This document shows, in pieces, positions 1 to 10,165 of a DNA stretch of 64,000 bases. Location of the stretch: the NCBI GenBank assembly GCA_963775825.1, contig CAVZKY010000040.1:1-64000 (forward strand), in the 5' to 3' direction. Every line of letters begins with the position of its first letter. The first letter of the stretch is position 1. Made by a program: the position numbers and the translations under genes. Source of the stretch: Bog-532 sp963775825. Lineage in GTDB: Bacteria > Actinomycetota > Actinomycetes > Streptosporangiales > Streptosporangiaceae. Under the pieces are notes generated by a model that was not told the origin of the DNA, made no database searches, and was given only the letters and a program-made list of their open reading frames with translations.

Positions 1-131
1 GTACTGGGCAAGCTGACGTAGGCCGAGCGGATGCCCGACCCACGGCGGCAACGTCAGCATCGCCCGCCGCTGCCGCCGCAGCAGGCACCGTCGCCCGTTG
101 GCGCGGCCCGGCCCGAATGCTCCAGCAGTGC

Positions 132-1400
132 TCAGCCTGTTGCCACCGGAGAGGACGAGGGCGACGGTGGCCGTGGGGAGGAGGGCGAGGTAGACGGCGA
201 CTTCGACGGCTTAGGAGCGGGCGACTTCGACGGCGTGGGCCGCACGGTCGACGTCGGCAGGACCGCAGCCGGGATATATGTCGCAGACGGACTGACGGAA
301 GGGGACGGCTTCGCGGCATGCGATGCAGAGGGCCCGTACGTAGAGGCAATCGTACCGGCCGGGCTGGGCGTGCTGCTCGGGAGCGAACGTACCGCCGACC
401 GGGACGCAAGGAGCGGGGAGGGATGATGGCCGGCGAAGGCGAGCAACGTGAGGCCCGCGGTCCACACTGCCACCACCCACACCACAAGGGCGACCCTGGC
501 CGTCGCCGCCCTGGGCCGGATCCGGATGCTACCTGGTCTTATCAGCCACATCGCCTGCGAGAACCGCGCAGGCCACATCGATTCAGCGCGCCGCGCCAAT
601 CGTCGGCGGTAGGCCACCGCATCCTGCGTGGTGCTGGAGCAGAGCTCAAGGACCTCCCCACGCAGTTCTAGGGGGAGCGTAGCGGCTGGGGACAGCAAGC
701 CGGCGAGCGTCGCCGGAGGGAGTGGGCCCCGTTTGCGGTCGCCGCATATCTCGCACTGCACGATGTGCCCGCCGACCAGCTCGCGCGTCTGTTCGGTCAG
801 CTGGCCTTCCCTGTCGGTCAGCAGCTTATCGAGGGCAGGACAAGCTTCTCTCCCGGCGCGGGCAATGAGCAGCGTATCGAGAGCTTTCTCCAGGTGGCCC
901 TGGACGCGCGTAGCCAGGGCATGCGCCCGGCTCCACGACATGCCAAGGGTGGCCGCAAGATCGGTGTCATCGAGGTGGCGGCTGACGGTCAGCTCGATAA
1001 CCTCACGCTCGCGAGGCTTCAGCTCGGCAAGGATGCCGCGAATCAACATCCGCAGTTCGGTTTGCCCGGTCGCGTCGCTGACATCGGCCGCCTCGTTCGC
1101 CAGCTGGCCCGCGGCATCGACCTCGTCACGGCTGCCCGGCGCCCTTTGGCGGAGGCGTCGCAGGCATTCGTTGCGGGCCACCGCGTACAGCCACGGGCGT
1201 AGCTTAAGCACCTCGGGGAAATCGCCGAGCGTGGCGGACGTGATGACGAATGTGCTCTTGACGGCTTCGGCCGCATCTGCAGGCTGGCTGAGCATCCAGT
1301 GGCAGTAGCCGTACAGGTGAGACGCGTACCTGTCGTACGCCACGGCGATGCCCGCTGGGTCTCGTGCCGCGATCGCCGCGACAACCTCGCGGTCGTGCAT
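132..1400 (-). CDS. ECF-type RNA polymerase sigma factor with zinc-finger-like region and C-terminal membrane anchor
   Basis: A 422-residue protein. Residues about 15-85 look like sigma region 2 (FVITSATLGDF, LRPWLYAVARNECLRR) and about 125-180 like region 4 with its helix-turn-helix (LKPREREVIELTV, LAATLGMSWSRAHAL). Residues 212-219 carry H-x3-C-x2-C (HIVQCEIC), the spacing seen in zinc anti-sigma domains. A hydrophobic segment at about 302-324 is followed by roughly 95 Ser/Pro/Thr-rich residues. The layout suggests a sigma factor carrying its own anti-sigma-like module and a membrane tether, with the tail outside the cell; known ECF groups with C-terminal extensions show this plan. It sits at the edge of the polysaccharide locus. 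The target promoters cannot be told from the sequence. Confidence 0.85.
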   Translation of the reverse strand: MHDREVVAAIAARDPAGIAVAYDRYASHLYGYCHWMLSQPADAAEAVKSTFVITSATLGDFPEVLKLRPWLYAVARNECLRRLRQRAPGSRDEVDAAGQLANEAADVSDATGQTELRMLIRGILAELKPREREVIELTVSRHLDDTDLAATLGMSWSRAHALATRVQGHLEKALDTLLIARAGREACPALDKLLTDREGQLTEQTRELVGGHIVQCEICGDRKRGPLPPATLAGLLSPAATLPLELRGEVLELCSSTTQDAVAYRRRLARRAESMWPARFSQAMWLIRPGSIRIRPRAATARVALVVWVVAVWTAGLTLLAFAGHHPSPLLASRSAVRSLPSSTPSPAGTIASTYGPSASHAAKPSPSVSPSATYIPAAVLPTSTVRPTPSKSPAPKPSKSPSTSPSSPRPPSPSSSPVATG

Positions 1401-1605
1401 GGCCCCTCACCGTAGTTGACGTACCTGCGCCCAAGGCCCGGTCTGCCGGGTAACAGGTTAATTGTCCCTCTGGTCCGGCCGTGCGGCGCGGGCTTACGGG
1501 CCGGGGCCGAAGGCATCCTGGCTACCGACCGGTATCGGCGGTCACCGGTCCCGGCACGAGGCTCCCGCGGTCAGCTATCGCGCACCTTAACCGTGGGTGG
1601 CTATT

Positions 1606-2280
1606 TCACGACGCCTTGATCGCGATAACGGACTTGACTATGCCAAGTATTCGCTCTTTTTCTATTGCCGATTGCGGAAAATAGAATGCCATCTCGGCAA
1701 GACTGGGCAGCTCGATGCTCATTGCCTGCCGGATGCTCTCTTCACGACTGGACGTAAGAGTGTGGCTTAGTGGCCAGTGCCGTGATACCTTGGCGCGTGC
1801 GGATAGCGGCAGGAACTGATATCCAGGGAAGAGCCAATGCGGCTCGATCGGAAAATAGCGGTACGGGGCCTGCACCCAATGCTGATCAGCCAGTGCGTGG
1901 ACCGTGTTGGCGAAGCGCTGGCGCTGCGCATGGCCGCCCACATGTTCGATTACCGAGTTAGAGAAGACCAGGTTATACTCGCCGCTAGCTATATGTCCCG
2001 GCAAATTGCAGGCGTCCGCCTGGTCGACACGGATCCAAGCGGGAACATCAGCGGGTTCGGGTTCGAGGTTCACAACATGCACGGCGACCGGACGGACCGG
2101 TGAGCGCCGCCACGCCTCGGTGGTACCACCGAGATCGATCACCGACATCGACTCGATGTCGGTGAATGTATCGGCGAACCACTCCCATCGCCTGCCGCGC
2201 AGACGCTCTCCGATAGATCCCTGCGTATCCACCAACCGATTACGGATGTCACTCAAGCCCTCCACGGCCACACTCCTCAC
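1606..2280 (-). CDS. class I SAM-dependent methyltransferase
   Basis: A 224-residue protein. The motif I region reads MSVIDLGGTTEAW (about residues 45-57), followed by an acidic strand end (VVNLEPEP) and a motif IV-like stretch NLVFSNSVIEHVGG, the usual signature of small Rossmann-fold methyltransferases that act on sugars or lipids. No membrane segment or signal peptide is seen. It is transcribed away from the Wzy/ligase-like gene at 2698 and lies inside the glycan cluster, so a role in methylating a sugar or nucleotide-sugar is a reasonable inference; the substrate is unknown. The first GTG is used as start; a second GTG three codons in is equally possible. Confidence 0.75.
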   Translation of the reverse strand: MRSVAVEGLSDIRNRLVDTQGSIGERLRGRRWEWFADTFTDIESMSVIDLGGTTEAWRRSPVRPVAVHVVNLEPEPADVPAWIRVDQADACNLPGHIASGEYNLVFSNSVIEHVGGHAQRQRFANTVHALADQHWVQAPYRYFPIEPHWLFPGYQFLPLSARAKVSRHWPLSHTLTSSREESIRQAMSIELPSLAEMAFYFPQSAIEKERILGIVKSVIAIKAS

Positions 2281-2697
2281 ATTACGCCTACCGAGCCAGC
2301 CTCGTGCCCGTCATGCTCATTAATCCTGGCCGGACCCACGTACATACCGGACCTGAACGTACATAGTCGTGCGGTCGGCCAGGCACATACCCGCTCCCCG
2401 GCACCGCACCGTTCGAGACGCTACCGCAGCACGTGTCCGCGGCCGGATTTCCTGTGCCACCTGGGCCCGGCGGGACCGGTTCGGGTGACTGCTTCTTGGC
2501 GCGGTGGCCGATGAGATCGTGTAGCGGGTATCGTAGCCAGCGACACATACAGGACATCTTGCTCGCCGCCGCGCAACCCGCATAACCGGACCGTGAAATC
2601 ACCGATTACGCAAAGGTCACGGCTTGATCGCACATGACAGCCAGCTAAGTTCGCCAGCAGTCCGAGATCGCTTGGCCGCATCCCCGGGGGGGCGGCG
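2281..2697. other. intergenic region between divergent genes, no gene seen
   Basis: About 417 bases between the divergent methyltransferase and O-antigen-ligase-like genes. Open frames here lack family resemblance and overlap one another on both strands. It must carry the promoters for both flanking genes, but I could not pick out a convincing -35/-10 pair. A G-rich stretch just before 2698 serves as a ribosome binding site. Confidence 0.5.
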
Positions 2698-4056
2698 ATG
2701 ACGGCAGCGCCATCAATCGAACGCGCCCCTGTCAGCGTGACAACAAGCCGCCGAGCGGACGCAGTGACGCTGCTGAGCTGGTACGTGTTCCTGCTCATGG
2801 TCGTTCCGGCCTGGCTGGTCTTCGGGCCGCTCGGAGCGGCGGGCGGGCTGTCCACGATGTTCGCCGCGCTTCTTTGCGTCTGGTATCTCATAACCTGGCT
2901 TCATCCTGCGCTCACTCCTGTGAAGGGGCGTCAGCCGGTCAGGCTCGCCGCCCTCATTTTTGCTTGTGCCATCCTCGCCACGTATGTATCGGTGAACCGC
3001 ATCGCCATGTCGACCTTGGAGGAGAACGGCGCCGACCGCGGCATCATCTTCATGGCTGGCTGGGTAGGGGTGCTGCTGTTCACAGCAGACGGAATCGAAA
3101 CGCTTGACCGGTTCCGGACGTTGCTGCGGCGCATTGTCATAGCCGCGTCTTTCATGAGCGCAATCGCCATTACTCAGTTTCTTGCCGGCATAAACGTCGC
3201 GAATTACATTGTCATTCCGGGGCTAGTCAACCAGCTTGCCGATCACACTATCCTGTTGGACCGCGGCGGTTTGAATCGGCCTTCCGCCACGGCCCTCGAT
3301 CCGATAGAGCTGGCCGCCGTGCTGGCTATGTGCCTCCCGCTCGCCATCCACCAGGCCCGGCATGCCGCGCCCGAGATGCGCCTACGTCGCTGGCTGCAGG
3401 TGGCGCTTATTGGCGCAGCACTTCCTCTGACAGTATCGCGTACAGTGGTGCTCGGGTTCGCCGTGATCTGTCTCGTGCTGCTGCCCACGTGGCCGAAGCG
3501 AGAGCGGCGGTTCGCCTACGCGGTCATTGCCGTCGCAGTTGTGGCGGTTTGGGTAACTAAACCCAGCCTGGCTCAGACCTTCCGCTCTCTTTTTCTCGGG
3601 ATTTCGTCAGACTCCAGCACGGCCTCACGCACCAGTGCGTTCTCTTCGGCCGGGCCGTTCATCGCTCAGCACCCATGGCTCGGCCATGGGTTCGACACGT
3701 TCTTCCCGCAGACCTTCTTCTTCACCGATGATCAGTACCTGCTGACGCTGATCGAGACGGGGGTCATCGGGCTGCTCGCTCTGGTCGTGCTTTTTGCCAC
3801 GGCTTTGTCCACCGCGAGGCGCGCCCGCCGCCTCGCGGTCGACCCGGAGATTCGGGATCTCGCCCAGTGCCTAGCGGCGTCGGTAGCGGCGGGCGCGGTA
3901 GCCTTCGGCACGCTGGATGCCTTCTCGTTCCCGATTGTGTCCGGCCTTACCTTCCTGCTGATCGGATGCGTGGGCGCGGTATGGCGGCTTGCGCAGCAAC
4001 GGGAAGCCAGCCACAGCCCCGACCTAGGCATGCTTGCCGTCACGGACACCGGCTGA
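2698..4056 (+). CDS. O-antigen ligase / Wzy-like polymerase, polytopic membrane protein
   Basis: A 452-residue protein with about ten hydrophobic helices spread over its length and a larger polar stretch at about residues 295-345 (SSDSSTASRTSAF, HPWLGHGFDTFFPQ), which matches the long periplasmic/outer loop of the Wzy_C (O-antigen ligase) family; the G-H/F-G-x-G motif before the last helices is typical. Such proteins polymerise repeat units or ligate glycan to an acceptor at the outer face of the membrane. The ATG follows a G-rich ribosome site. It is the first gene of a plus-strand set with rfbC and the flippase, fitting a Wzx/Wzy-type export route. Confidence 0.82.
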   Translation: MTAAPSIERAPVSVTTSRRADAVTLLSWYVFLLMVVPAWLVFGPLGAAGGLSTMFAALLCVWYLITWLHPALTPVKGRQPVRLAALIFACAILATYVSVNRIAMSTLEENGADRGIIFMAGWVGVLLFTADGIETLDRFRTLLRRIVIAASFMSAIAITQFLAGINVANYIVIPGLVNQLADHTILLDRGGLNRPSATALDPIELAAVLAMCLPLAIHQARHAAPEMRLRRWLQVALIGAALPLTVSRTVVLGFAVICLVLLPTWPKRERRFAYAVIAVAVVAVWVTKPSLAQTFRSLFLGISSDSSTASRTSAFSSAGPFIAQHPWLGHGFDTFFPQTFFFTDDQYLLTLIETGVIGLLALVVLFATALSTARRARRLAVDPEIRDLAQCLAASVAAGAVAFGTLDAFSFPIVSGLTFLLIGCVGAVWRLAQQREASHSPDLGMLAVTDTG

Positions 4057-4089
4057 TAGGGCCTCAGTGGCCAATCTGGGGAGGATCGT

Positions 4090-4761
4090 ATGGAGCCGCT
4101 TAGCATTGACGGGGCGTGGGTTTTCGCACCGCGAATTTTTAATGACAGCAGGGGGTCATTCCTCGAGTGGTACCGCAGCGCTGAGCTAGAAAAGGTCCTT
4201 GGTTACCAGCCGGAGGTCGCCCAGGCCAACTGTTCGGTGTCGCGCCGGGGGGTGATCCGCGGCATTCATTTCGCTGACCTTCCCCCCGGCCAGGCCAAGT
4301 ACGTCACCTGCGTCAGCGGGGCCATCGCCGACGTTGTTGTGGATACCCGGGTCGGCTCGCCAACTTATGGCCGCTGGGAGGCAGTACGGCTGGATGAAAC
4401 CGAGCGCAACGCCGTGTTCCTCGCGGAGGGGCTAGGACACGCCTTCGTGGCGCTCACGGACGATGCCGTGGTGATGTATCTATGCTCGACCCCGTACGCG
4501 CCGGGACGCGAGCGTGGGGTGCACCCGTTCGACCCGGCGATCGGGATAGCGTGGCCTGCTGAAGTAGACCCCGTGCTGTCCGAGAAGGATGCGTCGGCGC
4601 CCACCCTGGAGCAGGCCCGGAGCGCCGGGTCGCTTCCCGACTACGGTGAGTGCATAGCCTACTCAGGCAGTCTACGAAGCATGCGCAGGAACTCACCCGA
4701 TGTCGTGCTGACGCCTGCCCAGGCCCACGGCGACTCGACCAACAGCCCGCAGCGACGATGA
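4090..4761 (+). CDS. rfbC: dTDP-4-dehydrorhamnose 3,5-epimerase
   Basis: RmlC epimerises dTDP-4-keto-6-deoxyglucose at C3 and C5, the third step to dTDP-L-rhamnose. The 223-residue product shows the family landmarks: DSRGSFLEWY near the N-terminus, RRGVIRGIHF with the catalytic His, the central cupin strands with KYVTCVSGAIADVVVD, and GLGHAFVAL, followed by YLCSTPYAPGRERG and the substrate-region DPAIGIAWP. The last 35-40 residues extend past the usual end. GGGAGG seven bases before ATG is a strong ribosome site. The remaining rhamnose genes are about 31 kb away on the other strand, so the pathway is split within the locus. Confidence 0.93.
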   Translation: MEPLSIDGAWVFAPRIFNDSRGSFLEWYRSAELEKVLGYQPEVAQANCSVSRRGVIRGIHFADLPPGQAKYVTCVSGAIADVVVDTRVGSPTYGRWEAVRLDETERNAVFLAEGLGHAFVALTDDAVVMYLCSTPYAPGRERGVHPFDPAIGIAWPAEVDPVLSEKDASAPTLEQARSAGSLPDYGECIAYSGSLRSMRRNSPDVVLTPAQAHGDSTNSPQRR

Positions 4762-4948
4762 CGTGGCCCACGCTGTTGACCAGGCTGTCCCCAGCGGCTA
4801 CTGCCCGGACGCTGGCAGGACCCACTGGACGCGGGCCTGCGACGTTTGATGACATGGTGGCAGGGGAGCGATTTGCGGGGGTATCAGCGACGGCCGACGA
4901 AGCACTTGCCGGTCGCTACGGTAGCTCTGAAACGATCGCCGCGAACTC

Positions 4949-6872
4949 GTGAAGCGACCGGGGAACAATAGCACCCTGCTGGGCCGGGCCTCCCACGCTC
5001 TGGGCTGGAGTTTCCTCAGCGTTGCCCTGGTCAGGCTCGGTACCTTCGGCATCGGGGTCGTGCTCGCCCGGCTCCTCGGGCCCCATGCCTTCGGTACCTA
5101 CGCGGTCGCGCTTGTCGCACAGCTCGCTGTGCTCAGCTTCAACGAACTCGGCGTAAGCCTGGCGATCGTGCGCTGGCCCGGAGACCCGCGCGAAATCGCT
5201 CCTACGGTACACACGATCGCGTGCGCGTCGAGCCTGATCCTGTACGCGGGGTTCTTCTTCGGCGCCCCCACCTTTGCCGCGGCGATGGGCGCGCCAGCCG
5301 CGACGCCGGTCATCCGGGTGCTGGCGATAGGCGTCATAACCGACGGTGTTGTGTCGGTACCAGCCGCGATGCTGGCAGCGGTCTTTCAGCCAGGACCGCA
5401 AGATGGTTGCCGACCAGATCCACAGCTGGCTGGGCGCTGCCGTGTCCATCGGCCTCGCGGTGGCCGGCTTTGGCGCGATGAGCCTCGCCGTCGGCGCGGT
5501 GGTCGGCGCGGTGGCTGGCGGGATAGTGATTATGAAGTTTGCTCCGCCTCCACGCTTCGGATTCGACCCGGCCAAGGCGCGCGCGCTGCTGGCCTTCGGG
5601 CTACCGCTGGCCGGCTCGAGCTTCGTCGTGTTTCTCGTGGGCAACGTGGACAATTTCATTGTCGGGCACCTGCTTGGCGCGACCCTTCTCGGCTTCTACG
5701 TCCTGGCTTGGAACCTCTCGAGCTGGCCGGTCACGATGTTCTCCATGCCCGTCCGGGCTGTTGCCCCCGCGATGTTCTCCCGGCTTCAGCATGACAAGAC
5801 CGCCATGCGCAAAGGATTCCAATCGGCAGTAGGCATGCTGGCGTCGGTTACGCTTCCCGTCTGCCTGCTTATGGCGGGATCGTCGGTGCCGCTGGTTAAG
5901 TTCGTCTACGGCCCGCAGTGGGCTCTCGCCGCGCAAGCGCTGCCGTGGCTGGCGCTGCTCGCCGCTTTGCGTATCCTTTTCGAGCTCTCCTATGACTTCT
6001 TCGTCGTGCTCGGACGAGCGCGGGTAGTATTCACGGTCCAGCTAGCCTGGCTGGTTGCGCTGATCCCCGCGCTCATCTTCGGGATCCGTCAAGACGGCAT
6101 CCGGGGAGCCGCGATCGCGGGCTTTGCCGTCGCGGCGTGCGTGGTCCTGCCGTGGTACTTGATCGAACTGCACGGGGCATCCATCAAGCTGCGTGCGCTC
6201 GCGGCCCAGGTGTGGATACCGATCGTGGCCGCGGCCGGAGTCAGCCTGCTCCCCATCGGCCTAGGCCGCGTGATGACGGACAGCCTCGCTATTCTCCTGA
6301 TAGGCGGCGTTGTTGCGCTGGGGACGATTAGCCTGCTCATACTTCGCCTTCAGCCGGAGTTCGCCGCCTTGAGGTCCACGTTCGCCGAATCCGGCGAGCC
6401 TGCAATGACGGAGAGCACGCAACCCGCGGTCATCGAGAGCAGCGAGCCCGCTAACGCCGCACTCAGTAATGCCGCGACCATCGAACTCCCCGTGATCTTC
6501 CAGAGCAGCGAGCCCACTACCGCCGCATTCAGTGAGGCCGCGACCATCGAACTCCCCGTGATCTTCCAGAGCAGCGAGCCCACTACCGCCCAGAAGTACG
6601 TCGGACGGCACCGCGGAATGGATCTCCTCCGCGGGGCGGTGCCGGGCCACCGTGCCAACGGTGATACCCATAACGGCAACGGCGCCGACGAGCTAGCCGC
6701 GCTGCGACCCCGCGCGGACCGCGGACAAGATGATGACGCCGCCGACTTGAACCGCCTGGCATCTATGGACGATGACACCATTCCGCTGCCCGTCTTCAGG
6801 GACATGACTAGCCTTTTTCCGGTCTACCATGAGCCTCCTGAGGTGGATCGAAATTGGGGAGGCTTACCTTAA
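4949..6872 (+). CDS. Wzx-like polysaccharide flippase (MATE/MOP superfamily), frameshifted
   Basis: Two frames together encode one lipid-linked oligosaccharide flippase. The first frame (from GTG 4949) gives the N-terminal helices (LARLLGPHAFGTYAVAL is the family motif) up to VPAAMLAAVFQ; the match continues from DRKMVADQIHSW one frame over, so a single extra C near 5390 breaks the gene. The C-terminal half has further helices and the signature SFVVFLVGNVDNFIVG. After the last helix comes a polar tail of roughly 180 residues containing a 66-base direct repeat. The protein should flip undecaprenyl-linked repeat units across the membrane. Whether the frameshift is biological or a sequencing error cannot be decided here. 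Confidence 0.85.
6471..6594 (+). repeat. 66-bp in-frame tandem duplication in the flippase tail
   Basis: The 54-base stretch at 6471-6524 recurs exactly at 6537-6590, giving a 66-base period. It encodes AATIELPVIFQSSEPTTA twice. A weaker third unit precedes it (SSEPANAALSN). The period is a multiple of three, so the frame is kept. Confidence 0.9.
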
Positions 6873-6907
6873 TCGCCGGCGGGATCGTGTCCATCAAGGG
6901 CGTGGGC

Positions 6908-8097
6908 CTACCGGCCTACCGCCGCCAATGGTTCGTGGTCGGCTATCGCCGCACGGATGGCGGCGGCCCGGTGCGCCCAGCTGCGCCGAGCCGCGAATGC
7001 TTGGCGACCTGCCATCAGAGCGCGCGTCCTGGGCTCGCCGAGCAACCGGTCGACCTCGCCGGCGAAATGCTCAGGCGTCACGGCGACGCTGACCAGATCG
7101 GTCGCGAGCCAGCGGATGGCCGGGAGGTCGGTTGCCACCACGCCTCGTCCGGCGGCTAGGTATTCGAGTGTCTTCAGCGGGAAACTGCCACGATTAAACG
7201 GGCTGTCCCGGTAGGGAACGACGCCCACGTCCATCAACCGCAAATACCAGGCAAGGCCTCGAAGGGTTTCCGGCCTACCCAGCAGACGTTCTCTAGCCGC
7301 CGCAGGGCGTCGAATTGCTGTGGCTCGAAACGAGGATCTACCGGTCCGACCAGGAGAAGTGATCGCCCCCGGTCAGCGATGGCTCCAAGCAGGCGAAGGT
7401 CCGTACGCTCGTTGATCTGGCCGACGACCCCCACGATAGGCGGCGGCAGGTCGACATCTGGAGGCATGGGCGCTTGCTCAACGTTGCTGTACGCAGATAC
7501 GTCTGCCCCGAAGGGGATGATAACCGGGGAACAGCCTCGGTCGCGCCACGTGTCGGCCACAACAGGATTGGCCGCGATGATCAGGTCCGGAGTGGAAGCG
7601 ACCCGCCGTTCACGCATGTCAATCAGCTTGGCGTTGAGGCCGAGCAAGTCCGCTCCGCCCACGAAGTCGTCCTGCGCCCAGTAGACACGAACCTCCTCGC
7701 CACAGCTGCCGAACACCGGATACTGCGGCCAGGCGGAGATCACGGCCCGTACCTGACCTCCGAGGCGCGAAACGGCCCACGAAGGTAGCGAGCGATAAGA
7801 GCAGTGGTCACCCCGGCCATTCCTCGCCAGACGGGAATGGCTGTACCACGGTGTCAATCGCGCCAGGCCGGGTGCTTCCAATCGGAGCCTTGGGCCCTCT
7901 AGCGAGTGGGCTACTTCCCGTTTTCTCAGGGAGGTAACCGGTGACACGGGCGGGTCGACGTAGAGTACTGGCCCCAATTTGGACAGCTGCTCCGCTATAT
8001 GCTGGTCGGCGAGCTTAATGCCGTCGTATTTGTTGGCTGCGCATACGACGAGCAGGCCATCCCAGAGGCGAGGTTCCGCCTGCGGTACACAGTCCCG
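6908..8097 (-). CDS. GT-B fold glycosyltransferase, frameshifted near its C-terminus
   Basis: The upstream frame contains WDGLLVVCAANKYDGIKLAD, LSKLGPVLYVDPP, the acceptor/donor hinge and PIVGVVGQINERTDLRL (start of the second Rossmann domain); it breaks after VGRKPFEALPG near 7243. The other frame continues with LMDVGVVPYRDSPFNRGSFP and KTLEYLAAGRGVVATDLPA, the donor-binding E-x7-E-type region of family 4-like transferases. One base seems missing. The product would be about 400 residues, a retaining sugar transferase acting on the cytoplasmic face. The true start is uncertain because the upstream gene is also damaged; conserved sequence begins near 8090. It converges with the flippase gene, 35 bases apart. 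Confidence 0.78.
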
Positions 8098-9132
8098 CGA
8101 CGCCCATGAACGCCACCACCACCAGTTCTCGACCTTGCGGGCGACGGCGGACAAGAATGAAGAGGCTGAAGGTATGGCATGTCGGCTGCGCACCGATGCG
8201 TTGCCGAGCCGCAGACCCCAGTAGACAGAGGCATCTTGCCCGCCCTTCAGGCCAGCAGTCAAAGGCGAACGCCACCAGGTCATCAACTGGAGCCTGTTGG
8301 GTGCGCCCACGGTCGTAGGCGCGAGCGGCGGACCACAGTGCCTCCCAGCCGAGTCCTGCGGCGTACGATTTCGGAGAGGTGAGCGGAGTCCTGCAAGCTG
8401 TCGGCACAACGGTCAGCACGGCCTCGTAGGCCAGCCGCCGCTGGCGCAGATCGACCAGATGGGTTCGGGTCCTTGGTCATATTCTGCCCGTGGATCCGGT
8501 AGTACGCCTGATCGACTCCGCGTACGTAGCCCACGTCGGCATACGCAGCCAGTCGCAGCCACATCTCGGCGTCGGCCAAATGCCGGTAAATCTGGGTCGT
8601 AGCCGCCGACACGTTTTTGAAGTGATGTGCGGACCACAACTTCTGGCGACGTGATGCAGTTGTGCGCGTCGCGGAAACGGCGCTCAAGCCACCACTGTCC
8701 AGGCCAGGTCGACCAGCCGCGGACGACGGTTCGAGCCGGTGGCGGCTCGGCCGTGCTGGAAACGCACGGATGCCCGTAGACGAATCCGACTTCTGGATGG
8801 GAATCGAGCAGGTCGGTGGCACGTCGCAGGGCGCGGGCGTAGCCGGTCATCGGCGGACATCAGGACGGTGTAGTCGCCAGTCGGCCCACTCCAGCAAGCC
8901 CTCATTGTAGGTCGCGATGTGCCCTCGGTTCGCCCTGGATGGACAGATACTTCCACGCGAGGGTCGCTGGCCGCGATCTGCCGGGCCACCTCGGCGCTGC
9001 CATCGGGCGAGGCATCGTCGATGATGAGGACCCGAACGTCCACACCTCCTGGTCGTCAAGGACACTGCGGACGGCCTCAGCGAGGAAATGGCCGTAGTTG
9101 TAGCACGGGATTACCACACTGACCGAGCTCAC
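8098..9132 (-). pseudogene. family 2 glycosyltransferase with several frameshifts
   Basis: Pieces of one GT-A transferase lie in order but in changing frames: SSVSVVIPCYNYGHFLAEAV from a GTG at 9132, then VRVLIIDDASPDGSAEVARQ, then GDYTVLMSADDRL (the D-x-D metal site), DLLDSHPEVGFVYGHP, AEMWLRLAAYADVGYV with YYRIHGQNMT, and finally VVPTACRTPL to the C-terminal part ending near 8100. At least four single-base shifts are needed to read it through. An inverting sugar transferase of the O-antigen type was the ancestral or true product. It is followed closely by the GT-B gene on the same strand, so the two probably formed an operon. Confidence 0.75.
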
Positions 9133-9759
9133 CGGATGCCTGCGGCCAAGATCAGGCAACCGGCCGGATGCCCCGGGACCGTGGTCTTGCGGGCCAGGCC
9201 ACACGCGCTGGCCGCCCGCTGTCGTGGGTGCACGTCAGGCATCACTGCCTCCCGTATCGGGACAATTGCAGCATCTCCCGCCAATCTCGCTGCCAGGCCG
9301 CCCTCAATACGGGCCCGACATGGACAATTCGCCCCCCACCGTGGTAGACGCGCGACGAGGGCGTGGCGTTTACGTCAGAGTCCCCGAATCACACTAACCG
9401 ACACCAACTACCGAAATGATCTATTCCGCGGTCGGTCGCGAGCGCGGGGCGGATGAGCGATGCCGAGCGGGCCACCCTCCCCCAGCAGCTGGGGTCCACC
9501 TTTGAGCGTCCCGGCGCTCCTCGGTCGCCCACGAAGCGGCCCACGCCCAGTGCCCCCCTGCCCCGACGATCACGGCGAGCTGCTGTAGCCGCCGAGCGCC
9601 ACGCCACCGTCCCGGCCAGGTGGCACGCGCGGACCACCCGCCCGGGGCTCACCGGAGGACTCTTCCAGTCCCGGCAGCCACGCCAGGACCGGCCCACTCA
9701 CGAGATTTCAAAGTGATTAGTCGAGAGCAGCCCCAGGACTCCCGACATGGGGAGATCTT
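9133..9759. other. non-coding stretch, no gene recognised
   Basis: About 625 bases upstream of the broken family 2 transferase. Several open frames exist but show only arginine- or alanine-rich shadow composition. The stretch borders the mobile-element remnants at 9760-10870, so it may be decayed insertion sequence or promoter region; nothing more specific is visible. Confidence 0.4.
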
Positions 9760-10092
9760 TTATGCGGGGCTTGGATGCGATTTGACCTCGTAGCGCAGGA
9801 CGAGATCGGTACCGGGATAGCAGGCGCCGGCGGCGGTGAGCTGGTCGCAGAGCGCGGCCAGGGCCTGGGTGCCCCGGGGCGCGGTGAGGGGGTCGAGCCG
9901 GATGAGCAGCTGGCCGGGGCCGGGGCAGATGTCGCCGGAGATGGTCAGTGCCTCGCGGATCAGGGCGTAGGCTTCGTCGCCGGCGCGGGCGTAGTGGCCG
10001 TCCAGGGCGCGGGCCAGGGCGGTTTCGGTGTTGTAGGCGGCCATCCGGATGGCGTGGGTGATCTGCTTGGTCTCGGCGTCCAGGCGGACCAT
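9760..10092 (-). mobile_element. C-terminal fragment of a probable transposase
   Basis: A 110-residue frame beginning TKQITHAIRMAAYNTETALA and ending TDLVLRYEVKSHPSPA. The pattern (N-E/T-T-ALA, a tyrosine-containing helix, then RLDPLTAPRGTQALAALCD and a YPGTDL end) resembles the C-terminus of large putative transposases common in Actinomycetota, as I recall them; no catalytic residues are included. It abuts, head to head, a broken tyrosine recombinase, which supports a mobile-element scrap. A chromosomal protein remnant is the alternative. Confidence 0.45.
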
Positions 10093-10165
10093 GTCCGGGG
10101 CGAGCGTGCCGAGCGGGATCCGGGCTGGGATGGCCGCCGCGGCATCGGCCAGCCCGAGGCCACCA

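Noticed and set aside
117..1308. Long plus-strand open frames opposite the sigma factor gene
   Set aside because: Arginine-rich or serine-rich shadows of the minus-strand gene; no family features.
9775..10165. N-terminal 130 residues of the long integrase-containing open frame
   Set aside because: Gly/Val/Asp-rich pattern is the antisense of the transposase-like fragment at 9760-10092; integrase homology begins only near 10166.
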